DNA of 64,000 nt, taken from contig CAWDUT010000007.1 of assembly GCA_963805525.1 (NCBI GenBank), positions 930,001-994,000 on the forward strand, given 5' to 3'. This document shows positions 23,575-31,577 of the stretch, in pieces. The DNA is from DASQFQ01 sp963805525 (GTDB lineage Bacteria > Actinomycetota > Thermoleophilia > Solirubrobacterales > Solirubrobacteraceae). Positions within the stretch are counted from its first letter, which is position 1. Each line of letters starts with the position of its first letter. The translations under genes were made by a program, and so were the position numbers. A model generated the notes under the pieces. The model was not told where the DNA came from, searched no databases, and saw only the letters and a list, made by a program, of their open reading frames with translations.

Positions 23575-24293
23575 ACCTCGCGCGCCTCGGGATCGACGCC
23601 CAGCGCCGCGCGGCCGCCGTCGACCGGCACGACGGCGCCGTTGACGAAGCTCGCTGCCGGCGACAGCAGGTGGGCGACGACCTCGGCGACCTCCGCACCC
23701 TGCCCGGCACGGCCGAGCGGGTGCAGTCGCGCCAGCTCCGCGTCGAGGCTCGCGTCGTAGCGCTCGGTCACGATCGAGCCGAGCGCGACCGCGTTGGTGC
23801 GGATGCCACGCGGCCCGTAGTCGACGGCCAGCGCGCGCGTGAGCCCTTCGATCGCGGCCTTGGCGGTCGCGTAGGGCAGCGCGCCGGGGACCGCGCGTGT
23901 CGCCTGGTGCGAGGAGACGTTGACGATGGCGCCCGCGGTGCCATCAGCGAGGAAGCGCCGGACGGCCGCGCCAGACCCCGCGACGGCGAGCGCCAGGTTC
24001 GCGGAGATCAGCTCGACGATCTCGCGCGCGGAGGAGGTGTGCAACGCGGCGTCGCGGAAGACCGCGGCGTTGTTGACCCAGCCGCTCAGCGTCCCGTTCG
24101 ACGCGGCGATCTGCACCGCCCGTCCGAGCACGGCATCGTCGCTCGCGTCCCCGGCGATCGCCCGGATCCCGCCGCCAAGCCCATCGGCCACGGCGGTGTC
24201 GATGACGACCACGGCGCCGTCCTCGGCGAGCCGCTCCGCGATCGCCCGGCCGACGCCGCGGGCGCCGCCCGCGACGACGAACGACCGGGTCAT
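23571..24293 (-). CDS. Short-chain dehydrogenase/reductase
   Basis: 240-residue classical SDR with Rossmann motif VVAGGARGVGRAIAERL (TGxxxGxG variant), NNAA motif (WVNNAAVF, about 82-89), catalytic Ser in IVNVSSHQ, the YATAKAA catalytic Tyr-x3-Lys (about 144-148) and the C-terminal SFVNGAVVPVDGG. Substrate unknown. ATG 24293 overlaps the aldo/keto reductase stop (ATGA), so the two oxidoreductases form an operon. Confidence 0.88.
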   Translation of the reverse strand: MTRSFVVAGGARGVGRAIAERLAEDGAVVVIDTAVADGLGGGIRAIAGDASDDAVLGRAVQIAASNGTLSGWVNNAAVFRDAALHTSSAREIVELISANLALAVAGSGAAVRRFLADGTAGAIVNVSSHQATRAVPGALPYATAKAAIEGLTRALAVDYGPRGIRTNAVALGSIVTERYDASLDAELARLHPLGRAGQGAEVAEVVAHLLSPAASFVNGAVVPVDGGRAALGVDPEAREV

Positions 24294-25300
24294 CGCCGCA
24301 GCGGCACGACGACGTCGATCCCGCTCTGCTCGCTGAGCATGCGGTTGGGATAGACCTCGGGCGGCGCCGTGTGGGCGCCGAGCCGCTCGTACTCGTCCGG
24401 CGTCAGCGACACGTCGACCGCGCCCAGCAGGTCCTCGAGCTGCTCGAACGTGCGCGGCCCGACGATCGGGGCGGTCACGCCCTCGGTCGCCAGCAGCCAC
24501 GCCAGCGACACCTGCGCGATCGTCGCGCCCTTCGCCTCCGCGATCGCCTGCGCCTCGTCGACGGCGCGGAAGTTGCGCTCGATCGCGCGCCGCGCGGGCG
24601 CCTCCTCGAGGTCGTCGGCGGCCCCGGCCATGCGCGAGCCCTCGGGCGGCGGCGTGTCGCGCGAGTAGCGGCCCGTCAGGAAGCCCGCGCCGAGCGGCCC
24701 CCACGGGAGCACGCCCAGCCCGGCGGCGCGGCAGAACGGCAGCAGCTCGATCTCGACCGAGCGCTCGACCAGCGAGTACTGCGGCTGCAGCGAGACGAAC
24801 GGCGACCAGCCGTGGCGGTCCTGGAGCCCGACCGCCCAGGCCAGCAGCCAAGCCGGGTAGTTGGAGGCGCCGAGCGCGCGCACCTTGCCGGCCTGCACCA
24901 GCCCGTCGAGCGCCTCCAGCGTCTCCTCCAGCGGCACGTCCGGATCCGGCGCGTGCACCTGGTAGAGGTCGATGTGGTCGACGCCGAGCCGGCGCAGGCT
25001 CGCGTCGCACGCCGCGCGGATGCGGTCGGGCGCCAACCCGTCGCCACCGGGATCGGAGACCGCGAAGCGCACCTTGGTGGCGAGCACGACCTCGTCGCGC
25101 CGCCGCGCCAGCCACGGCGCCAGCGTCTCCTCCGAGCCGCCGTCGTTGTAGGTGTCGGCGGTGTCCAGGAAATTGCCGCCCGCCTCGACGAAGCGGTCGA
25201 GCATCCGGTGGGACTCCTCGACGGGCGTGCTGTTGCCCATCAGCATGGTCCCGAGGCAGAGGCGGGTGACGGTCAGGGGGCCGAGTGAGGCGGTGTCCAT
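24290..25300 (-). CDS. Aldo/keto reductase
   Basis: 336-residue NADPH-dependent (beta/alpha)8 oxidoreductase. Start ATG 25300 (MDTASLGPLTVTRLCLGTM). Catalytic tetrad visible: Asp in FLDTADTYNDGG, Tyr in the same motif, Lys in VVLATKVRF and His in IDLYQVHAPDPD; C-terminal cofactor region TAPIVGPRTFEQLEDLLGAV. Relatives reduce diverse aldehydes. It is co-transcribed with the downstream SDR and is divergent from gnd across a 200-bp region with two hairpins. Confidence 0.9.
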   Translation of the reverse strand: MDTASLGPLTVTRLCLGTMLMGNSTPVEESHRMLDRFVEAGGNFLDTADTYNDGGSEETLAPWLARRRDEVVLATKVRFAVSDPGGDGLAPDRIRAACDASLRRLGVDHIDLYQVHAPDPDVPLEETLEALDGLVQAGKVRALGASNYPAWLLAWAVGLQDRHGWSPFVSLQPQYSLVERSVEIELLPFCRAAGLGVLPWGPLGAGFLTGRYSRDTPPPEGSRMAGAADDLEEAPARRAIERNFRAVDEAQAIAEAKGATIAQVSLAWLLATEGVTAPIVGPRTFEQLEDLLGAVDVSLTPDEYERLGAHTAPPEVYPNRMLSEQSGIDVVVPLRR

Positions 25301-25384
25301 CCGAGGCACCCTACGTCGTTGATGGCTGATTCCACGACCCCCGCACCCGTCTGCACGCGCCCCGCGGCGCAGGATCGGCACCCG

Positions 25385-25451
25385 CCGGAAGGGGGAGGTG
25401 GCGCTGCCACGATCCCCCTTCGGCGTGCACCGTCCTGCATCCACGGTGCAC
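25385..25451. other. Two tandem hairpins in AKR-gnd intergenic region
   Basis: First hairpin 25385-25423: CCG-(bulge)-AAGGGGGA, internal loop, GTGGC, 3-base loop, GCCAC, TCCCCCTT, CGG. Second hairpin 25425-25451: GTGCACCGT, 9-base loop, ACGGTGCAC, a perfect 9-bp stem. They are separated by one base. Neither has a U-tract. They may be leader structures, operators (the second is a good protein-binding palindrome) or a factor-dependent bidirectional terminator. Confidence 0.6.
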
Positions 25452-25487
25452 GCACATCCGGGCACGGCGGCCGCGCAATCAACCATC

Positions 25488-25493
25488 TAGGGT
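25488..25493 (+). promoter_or_regulatory. -10-like hexamer for leaderless gnd
   Basis: TAGGGT ends 7 bases before ATG 25501, the spacing expected when transcription starts at the ATG itself. No Shine-Dalgarno is present. Confidence 0.45.
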
Positions 25494-25500
25494 TCGCGCC

Positions 25501-26937
25501 ATGAGCGGCCCTCGATTCGGCCTGACCGGCCTCGCGGTGATGGGCGCCAACCTCGCGCGCAACGTCGCCCACCACGACATCCCGATCGCGGTGCACAACC
25601 GCACGCAGTCCAAGACCGAGCAGTTCATGGCCGAGCACGGCTCCGAGGGGCCGATCACCGGCACCGGCACCACGGAGGAGTTCGTGCAGGCGCTCGAGCG
25701 CCCGCGCACGATCATGGCCATGGTCAAGGCCGGACCGGCGGTCGACGCGGTGATCGAGGAGCTCGCGCCGCTGCTCGACGAGGGCGACACGATCGTCGAC
25801 GGCGGCAACTCGCACTTCCGGGACACGCAGCGACGCGACAAGGCGATGAACGAGCGCGGGCTGCGCTTCCTCGGCGTCGGCGTCTCCGGCGGCGAGGAGG
25901 GCGCGCTGAAGGGGCCGAGCATCATGCCCGGCGGCTCACGCGAGTCCTACGACGACGTCGAGCACATCTTCACCTCGATCGCCGCGCAGGTCGACGGCAC
26001 GCCGTGCTGCACCTACGTCGGCGCCGACGGCGCGGGCCACTACGTGAAGATGGTCCACAACGGCATCGAGTACGCGGACATCCAGCTGATCGCCGAGGCC
26101 TATGACCTGCTGCGCAACGGCGTCGGGCTCGAGGTGCCGGAGATCGCGCAGGTCTTCCACGAGTGGAACGAGGGCGACCTCGACTCGTTTCTGATCGAGA
26201 TCACCGCGCAGGTGCTCGACAAGGCCGACCCGCAGACCGGCGAGCCGCTCGTCGACGTGATCCTCGACCAGGCCGAGCAGAAGGGCACCGGGCGCTGGAC
26301 GGCGCAGGACGCGCTCGAGCTCGGCGTGCCGCTGACCGCGATCACCGAGGCGGTGTTCGCGCGCTCGCTGTCCGCGCTCGGCGACCAGCGCAAGACCGCG
26401 TCGCAGCAGCTCGCCGGGCCGAAGCCGGGCGAGGGCGCGAAGGTCGACCGCGAATTGATCGAGGACGTGCGCAAGGCGCTCTACGCGTCCAAGGTCGTCG
26501 CCTACGCGCAGGGCTTCGAGCAGATGACGGCGGCCGCCAAGTCCGAGAACTGGGATCTCGACCTGGGCGCGATGGCGACGATCTGGCGCGGCGGCTGCAT
26601 CATCCGCGCGCGCTTCCTGGACCGTATCCGCGAGGCGTACGACACGAACCCGGACACGGTCAACCTGCTGCTCGTCGACTACTTCCGCGACGCGGTCGCC
26701 GACGCCCAGGACTCGTGGCGGCGCGTGATCTCGCACTCGGTCGACATCGGCCTGCCGGTGCCGGCCTTCACGTCATCGCTCGCCTACTACGACGGCTACC
26801 GGCGTGAGCGCGGGCCGGCGTCGCTGATCCAGGGGCTGCGCGACCTGTTCGGCGCGCACACGTACCGGCGCACCGATGGGGACGGCACATACCACGTGCG
26901 GTGGGGCCAGGACGGCGACGAGGTGCGGACCGACTAG
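25501..26937 (+). CDS. gnd: 6-phosphogluconate dehydrogenase, decarboxylating
   Basis: Oxidative pentose phosphate pathway: 6-phosphogluconate plus NADP to ribulose 5-phosphate, CO2 and NADPH. The 478-residue protein is the long form: Rossmann motif GLAVMGANLARNVAHHDIPIAVHNRT, catalytic region VDGGNSHFRDTQRR, signature GVSGGEEGALKGPSIMPGG, catalytic Lys in GHYVKMVHNGIEYADMQ-like GHYVKMVHNGIEYAD, and C-terminal domain with RGGCIIRARFLD and FTSSLAYYDGYR. Start ATG 25501 appears leaderless. The stop interlocks with that of a small minus-strand gene (CTAG). Confidence 0.97.
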   Translation: MSGPRFGLTGLAVMGANLARNVAHHDIPIAVHNRTQSKTEQFMAEHGSEGPITGTGTTEEFVQALERPRTIMAMVKAGPAVDAVIEELAPLLDEGDTIVDGGNSHFRDTQRRDKAMNERGLRFLGVGVSGGEEGALKGPSIMPGGSRESYDDVEHIFTSIAAQVDGTPCCTYVGADGAGHYVKMVHNGIEYADIQLIAEAYDLLRNGVGLEVPEIAQVFHEWNEGDLDSFLIEITAQVLDKADPQTGEPLVDVILDQAEQKGTGRWTAQDALELGVPLTAITEAVFARSLSALGDQRKTASQQLAGPKPGEGAKVDRELIEDVRKALYASKVVAYAQGFEQMTAAAKSENWDLDLGAMATIWRGGCIIRARFLDRIREAYDTNPDTVNLLLVDYFRDAVADAQDSWRRVISHSVDIGLPVPAFTSSLAYYDGYRRERGPASLIQGLRDLFGAHTYRRTDGDGTYHVRWGQDGDEVRTD

Positions 26938-27053
26938 CGGCGGAGCAGGTCGCGCACGAAGCGCTTGAGCCGCTCGAGCGGTCCGCGCTCGACCGCGCGG
27001 AGCACGATCGTGCCATCCGAGCGGCGTTCCGGGATGAGCTCGAGGCGGGGCAT
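26934..27053 (-). CDS. Small hypothetical protein (39 aa)
   Basis: A short frame, MPRLELIPERRSDGTIVLR at the start, ending RLKRFVRDLLRR: a short acidic-then-amphipathic, arginine-rich peptide that looks like a beta-hairpin plus helix. ATG 27053 has AGGAT 6-7 bases upstream. The stop interlocks with the gnd stop (CTAG), as in four other convergent pairs here, which favours a real gene. No family recognised; a small nucleic-acid-binding or regulatory peptide is possible. Confidence 0.45.
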   Translation of the reverse strand: MPRLELIPERRSDGTIVLRAVERGPLERLKRFVRDLLRR

Positions 27054-27153
27054 GTAGACATCCTGATCGGCGTTTGTTACGCGGACCTCAAGATTGCTTA
27101 CGAAGAGTAGGCGGTCAGGCGTTCCTGATCACCGGTCCGGGTAGGGCGTCGAC

Positions 27154-28113
27154 ATGGCCGAAACCGCTACCACCCAGACGGGCAACGGCCGCGCGCCGGA
27201 GGCCCCCACCGATCTCTCGAAGTCCACCTGGAAGGGCACGCTCCGGCGTACCGTCAAAGAATTCAGGGAGGACGACCTCACGCTGCTCGCCGCGGCGCTG
27301 ACCTACTACGGGATCCTCGCCCTCTTCCCCGCCCTGCTCGTGCTGCTGTCGCTCGTCGGCCTGGCAGGCAAGGACACGATCGACACGCTGCTCCAGAACG
27401 TAGGCGACCTCGCCCCGGGCGCCACGCGCGACGTCATCACCAACGCGGTCCACAACCTCCAGAACTCGAACAAGTCGGCGGGCGTCGCGTTCATCGCCGG
27501 TCTCGCGGCCGCGCTCTGGTCGGCGTCGGGCTACGTCGGCGCCTTCTCGAAGGCCGCCAACATCATCTACGAGGTCGAGGAGGGGCGGAAGTTCTGGAAG
27601 CTCAAGCCGATCCAGATCTTCGCGACGCTCGTGGTCGTGCTGCTCACCGCGATCGTCGTCATCGCGGTCGTGGTGACCGGGCCGGTCGCGGAGAAGGTCG
27701 GCGGCATCATCGGCCTCGGCGACACCGCGGTGACGGTGTTCGGGATCATCAAGTGGCCGGTGATCGCGCTGATCGTCTCGCAGATCTTCGCGTTCCTCTA
27801 CTGGATCTCGCCCAACGTCAAGCAGCCCGGCTACGCCTGGATCAGCCCCGGCGGCATCCTCGCCGTCGTGCTGTGGATCGCCGCGTCGGCGCTGTTCGCG
27901 TTCTACGTCGCGAACTTCGGCTCGTACTCCAAGACCTACGGCTCGATGGCCGCGGCGATCATCTTCCTCGTCTGGCTGTGGATCACGAACGTCGTGATGC
28001 TGCTGGGCCTCGAGTTCAACGCCGAGGTTGAGCGCGGGCGCCAGATCGAGGCCGGCCACGACCCCGAGGTCGAGCCCTTCCTCCCCCACCGCGAGGAACC
28101 GAAGCCGTCCTAG
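27154..28113 (+). CDS. YihY/BrkB-family membrane protein
   Basis: 319-residue integral membrane protein with six hydrophobic segments. Family features: an N-terminal amphipathic part ending DDLTLLAAALTYYGILALFPALLVLLSLVGL, the ALWSASGYVGAFSKAANIIYEVEEGR stretch, WISPNVKQPGYAWISPGGILAVVLW, and the C-terminal SYSKTYGSMAAAIIFLVWLWITN. The function of YihY is not settled (once called RNase BN, now thought to be a transporter-like protein). Stop interlocks with the convergent APC pseudogene (CTAG). Confidence 0.85.
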   Translation: MAETATTQTGNGRAPEAPTDLSKSTWKGTLRRTVKEFREDDLTLLAAALTYYGILALFPALLVLLSLVGLAGKDTIDTLLQNVGDLAPGATRDVITNAVHNLQNSNKSAGVAFIAGLAAALWSASGYVGAFSKAANIIYEVEEGRKFWKLKPIQIFATLVVVLLTAIVVIAVVVTGPVAEKVGGIIGLGDTAVTVFGIIKWPVIALIVSQIFAFLYWISPNVKQPGYAWISPGGILAVVLWIAASALFAFYVANFGSYSKTYGSMAAAIIFLVWLWITNVVMLLGLEFNAEVERGRQIEAGHDPEVEPFLPHREEPKPS

Positions 28114-29421
28114 CGAGCCTGCATCCCCTCCTCGCGCGCCAGCCCCTCACCGATGCGGCGCGCGAGGTTGGGGACGAACACGGCGATCAGCAGCCCAAGC
28201 AGCAGCCACGCGCCGACCACGAGCGGGAACTTCGTGTACGGCGAGACCAGGGTGTCGGCGAGCGTGTTCTGGTACAGCACGTAGACGATGATCGCCAGCG
28301 CGATCAGCGGGACCACGATCTCCGCGGCGGGAGCCCGGCGCTCGCCGCGGAAGTAGAGGAACACGATCGCGCCGGTGTTGCAGACGAAGTAGCTGACCAG
28401 CATCAGCAGCACGCCCATCGTGCCGGGATGGAAGAACGCGTTGACCGCGCTCGTGCCGTTGATCCGGTAGCCGAGGAGTGCGACGAGCGAAACGGCGAGG
28501 ACCACTGTGAGCGCGCCGGCCGGGGCGCCGGAGCGCACCGACGCACGGCCCAGCGCGTTGCCGGGGAACCCGTCGCGCGCGATCGCGAACAGGATCCGCG
28601 AGGCCGCCGTGGCGGCGCCCAGCGCCGCGGCGAACGCGCTCATCGTCGCGCCGAAGTTGATGACGTCCGCGAAGCCCGAGCCGATGTAGTCCTTGCCGAG
28701 CTCGCCGAGCGGGCCCGAGGACTCGCTGAATCGCCGAGCGAGGCCGCGCCCTCGAAGCCGCCGAAGGACAGGAAGCCGAACACCGAGGCGACCGCGATCG
28801 TCGACAGCGAGATCCCGCTCGCGGGCGAGAAGACGCTGAGCGTGAAGCCCTGGTCGCTCGGCGCCGACCCGCCGATCACCTTGGGAAGATGACCACCATC
28901 AGCACGAGGATCAGCGTCACCGAGATGCCCTCGAGGCTGAGCAGCGTGCGCGTCGCCACGCGGATGTCGCCGAACGCGAAGATCGCGATGAACACCATCG
29001 CCAGGAGCGCGAGGATCAGCCAGTCGACGTTGCCGGCGCCGATGCCGTCGAGGAACGTCTGCCCGAACAGCCCGACCTCCGCGGCCGACGCGATCGTGAA
29101 CAGCGTGTAGGTCCCCATCAGCCCGAAGCCGGCGAAGAAGCCCGCGCGCGGGCCGAGCGTCGCGCCGGCGAGCGCGAACACCGAGCCGGCGGAGTTGAAG
29201 TAGCGCGTCAGCCGCACGAAGCCGTACGACACGAACAGCACCCCGATCGTGGCGATCAGGAACGCCAGTGGCACCGCGCGGCCGATCTGCCCCGCGACCG
29301 CGGTCCCGTTGAGGGCCATCGCGGCGGTCGGGGCCATGATCGCCAGCGACAGCGCGATCGCCTCGACGAAGCGCAGCTCCCGGCGGAGACCCGGCTGCTG
29401 CTGTGAACCCTCACCCGCCAT
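28110..29421 (-). pseudogene. APC-family amino-acid permease, disrupted by two lesions
   Basis: Intact APC permease would run from ATG 29421 (MAGEGSQQQPGLRRELRFVE) to TAG 28110, but three reading frames are needed. Lesion 1, near 28881-28888: frame 1 ends ...LVLMVVIFPR and the expected continuation KVIGGSAPSDQGFTLSVF is in the next frame, fitting a one-base deletion (IFAKVIGG expected). Lesion 2, near 28730: GFEGAASLG jumps directly to SESSGPLGELGKDYIGSG in a third frame, and the roughly 35-40 residues that relatives have between these blocks (the EEAxNPRRAIPRA segment) are missing. The protein would lack transmembrane segments, so it is non-functional unless there is an assembly error. Confidence 0.8.
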
Positions 29422-29435
29422 CGGCGAGCGGAACC

Positions 29436-31577
29436 CTACAATCCGTCGACGACGGGCAGCGCGTCTGTCAGGCGCGGGGGCAATCCGAACGGCGACGCCT
29501 GGAGCCACTCCAGCAGCTCGTCGCCCGTCACCGGGCGGCTGAAGTGGTAGCCCTGGCCGACGTCGTACCCGTACTCCTCGAGCAGGACCATCGTCGCCTC
29601 GTCCTCCACCCCCTCGGCGACCACGATCACCCCCAGGTTGTGCGCGAGATCGACGATCGACTGGACGATGACCGCGTCGTCGTTGACCGTGCACATGGTC
29701 ATGACGAACGACCGGTCGGCCTTGATCTCGACGACCGGGAGCCGCTGGAGGTAGACGAGCGACGAGTAGCCGGTGCCGAAGTCGTCGATCGAGAGCCGCT
29801 CGTCCATGTTGCGGAGCTGCGCGAGCATGCCGGGCACGGCGGTGTCGATCAGCGCGCTCTCGGTGAGCTCGAGCGTGAGCCGGTCCGGCGGGACGCCCCA
29901 GCGCGCCGTGAGGTGCTTGATGGTGTCGAAGATCGCGGTGCCCTCGGCGAGGCAGCGAGCGCCGACGTTGACCGCCATCTTCAGGTCGTAGCCCGCGTCG
30001 CGCGATCGCCGCAGTTCGCCGAGCGCCTCGTCGAGCACCCATTCCGTCATCGGGATCATCAGCTCGCTGCGCTCGACCTCCGGCATGAAGGCGTCCGGCA
30101 TGTAGAGCGTCCCCGAGGGATGGTTCCAGCGCAGCAGCGCCTCGACGCCGACGGTCTCGTTCGTGGAGAGGTCGATCTTCGGCTGATAATGGAGGACGAG
30201 CTCCTTGCGCTCGATGCAGCGGCGGAGGTCGCCGAGCAGCTCGAGGCGCCGCGCGGGGGTCTCCTCCTGCTCGGCGGCGAACAGCGCGTACCCGGTGCCG
30301 GTGCGCTTGGCGTCGTACATCGCGAGATCCGCGCGCCGGAGCAGATCGTCACGGTTGTCGCCGTGATCGGGCACCAGCATGATGCCGATGCTCGCCTCGA
30401 CGTTGACGGTGTGGCCGTTGACCATGAACGGCGGCTCGAGCGCCTGCTGGATCTTCCACACGACGGTCGCCGCGGCGGCCAGGTCGGTGCCGTCGCGCGG
30501 CAGGACGCCGAACTCGTCGCCGCCGAGCCGTGCCACCGTGTCGCCGGTCCGCAGGCACCCGACGAGCCGTTCGGTGACGAGCTTGAGCAACTCGTCACCG
30601 TGGTGATGGCCGAGCGTGTCGTTGACCTGCTTGAAGTCGTCGAGGTCCGTGACCAGGAGCGCCAGCGACTGTCCGGTCCGCAGCGCCCCCCGGATCGCCT
30701 GGGTGAGGCGATCTCCGAACAGCACACGGTTGGGCAGGCCGGTGAGGTTGTCGTGCAGCGCCTGGTACTGGAGCGCGTCGGTGTAGGACTGGCGCACGGA
30801 GATGTCGCGCAGGCAGCCGACGTGGATCCTGCCGGTCTGCAGCGCGACGTCGCTCAGGTCGAGCTCCATCGGGAACGTCGTCCCGTCCTTGCGGCGCCCC
30901 ACCGATTCGACCGAGCGGTCGCTGCTCAGCTGCGGGCTCCAGGGCTGGCGCGCGGTGGCGGGGTCGCTGGAGTAGTCGGCGGGGTACTTCGGGCCGACCA
31001 TCATCGAGAAGGACTTCCCGATCGCCTCCCCCTCCTCGTAGCCGAACAGCTCGGCCGCCGCCCGGTTGAACGACTGGATCATCCCGTCGCTGCTGACCGT
31101 GACGATGCCGTCGGCGACGTTCTCGAGCACCGAGCGGGTGCGCGCCTCGCTGTCGCGGAACTGCGCCATCGAGCGATCCAGCTCACGCGACTTGAGGTAC
31201 AGCTCGACGAAGATCGAGACCTTCGCGCGCAGGATGTCCGGGACGATCGGCGCGGAGATGAAGTCGACGGCGCCGCTTGCGTACGCGGCGCGGATCTTGG
31301 CGTCCTCGTGCGCGGTGATGAAGATGATCGGGGTGTGCTCGTACTTGGCCCGCATCCTGATCAGGCTGGCCGTCTCGTAGCCGTCCATCTCCGGAATCTG
31401 GACGTCCATCAGCACGACGGCGAACGACTGGCGCATGACCGCGCGCAGCGCGGCCTCGCCCGACTCGGCCTCCACGATGGCGTGGCCGAGCGGCTCGAGG
31501 ACCGAGACGATCGAGAGCCGCTTGCCGGGGTTGTCGTCGACGATCAGGATCGCGGCGGGCGGCTCGAGTGGCGTCAC
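29436..31577 (-). CDS. REC-PAS-GGDEF-EAL cyclic-di-GMP signalling protein
   Basis: 713-residue protein with response-regulator receiver (1-125; phospho-acceptor Asp58 in VVLMDVQIPEMDG), PAS (about 145-265), GGDEF diguanylate cyclase (285-440) and EAL phosphodiesterase (450-700). Active sites look intact: GGDEF at 352-356, inhibitory-site RTGD at 343-346 exactly five residues upstream, EAL at 479-481 (VGVEALLRWNHPSG), and the DDFGTGYSS motif. It may therefore both make and degrade c-di-GMP. GTG 31577 overlaps the stop of the upstream hybrid kinase (GTGA), so that kinase, now disrupted, was its likely cognate. Confidence 0.92.
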   Translation of the reverse strand: MTPLEPPAAILIVDDNPGKRLSIVSVLEPLGHAIVEAESGEAALRAVMRQSFAVVLMDVQIPEMDGYETASLIRMRAKYEHTPIIFITAHEDAKIRAAYASGAVDFISAPIVPDILRAKVSIFVELYLKSRELDRSMAQFRDSEARTRSVLENVADGIVTVSSDGMIQSFNRAAAELFGYEEGEAIGKSFSMMVGPKYPADYSSDPATARQPWSPQLSSDRSVESVGRRKDGTTFPMELDLSDVALQTGRIHVGCLRDISVRQSYTDALQYQALHDNLTGLPNRVLFGDRLTQAIRGALRTGQSLALLVTDLDDFKQVNDTLGHHHGDELLKLVTERLVGCLRTGDTVARLGGDEFGVLPRDGTDLAAAATVVWKIQQALEPPFMVNGHTVNVEASIGIMLVPDHGDNRDDLLRRADLAMYDAKRTGTGYALFAAEQEETPARRLELLGDLRRCIERKELVLHYQPKIDLSTNETVGVEALLRWNHPSGTLYMPDAFMPEVERSELMIPMTEWVLDEALGELRRSRDAGYDLKMAVNVGARCLAEGTAIFDTIKHLTARWGVPPDRLTLELTESALIDTAVPGMLAQLRNMDERLSIDDFGTGYSSLVYLQRLPVVEIKADRSFVMTMCTVNDDAVIVQSIVDLAHNLGVIVVAEGVEDEATMVLLEEYGYDVGQGYHFSRPVTGDELLEWLQASPFGLPPRLTDALPVVDGL

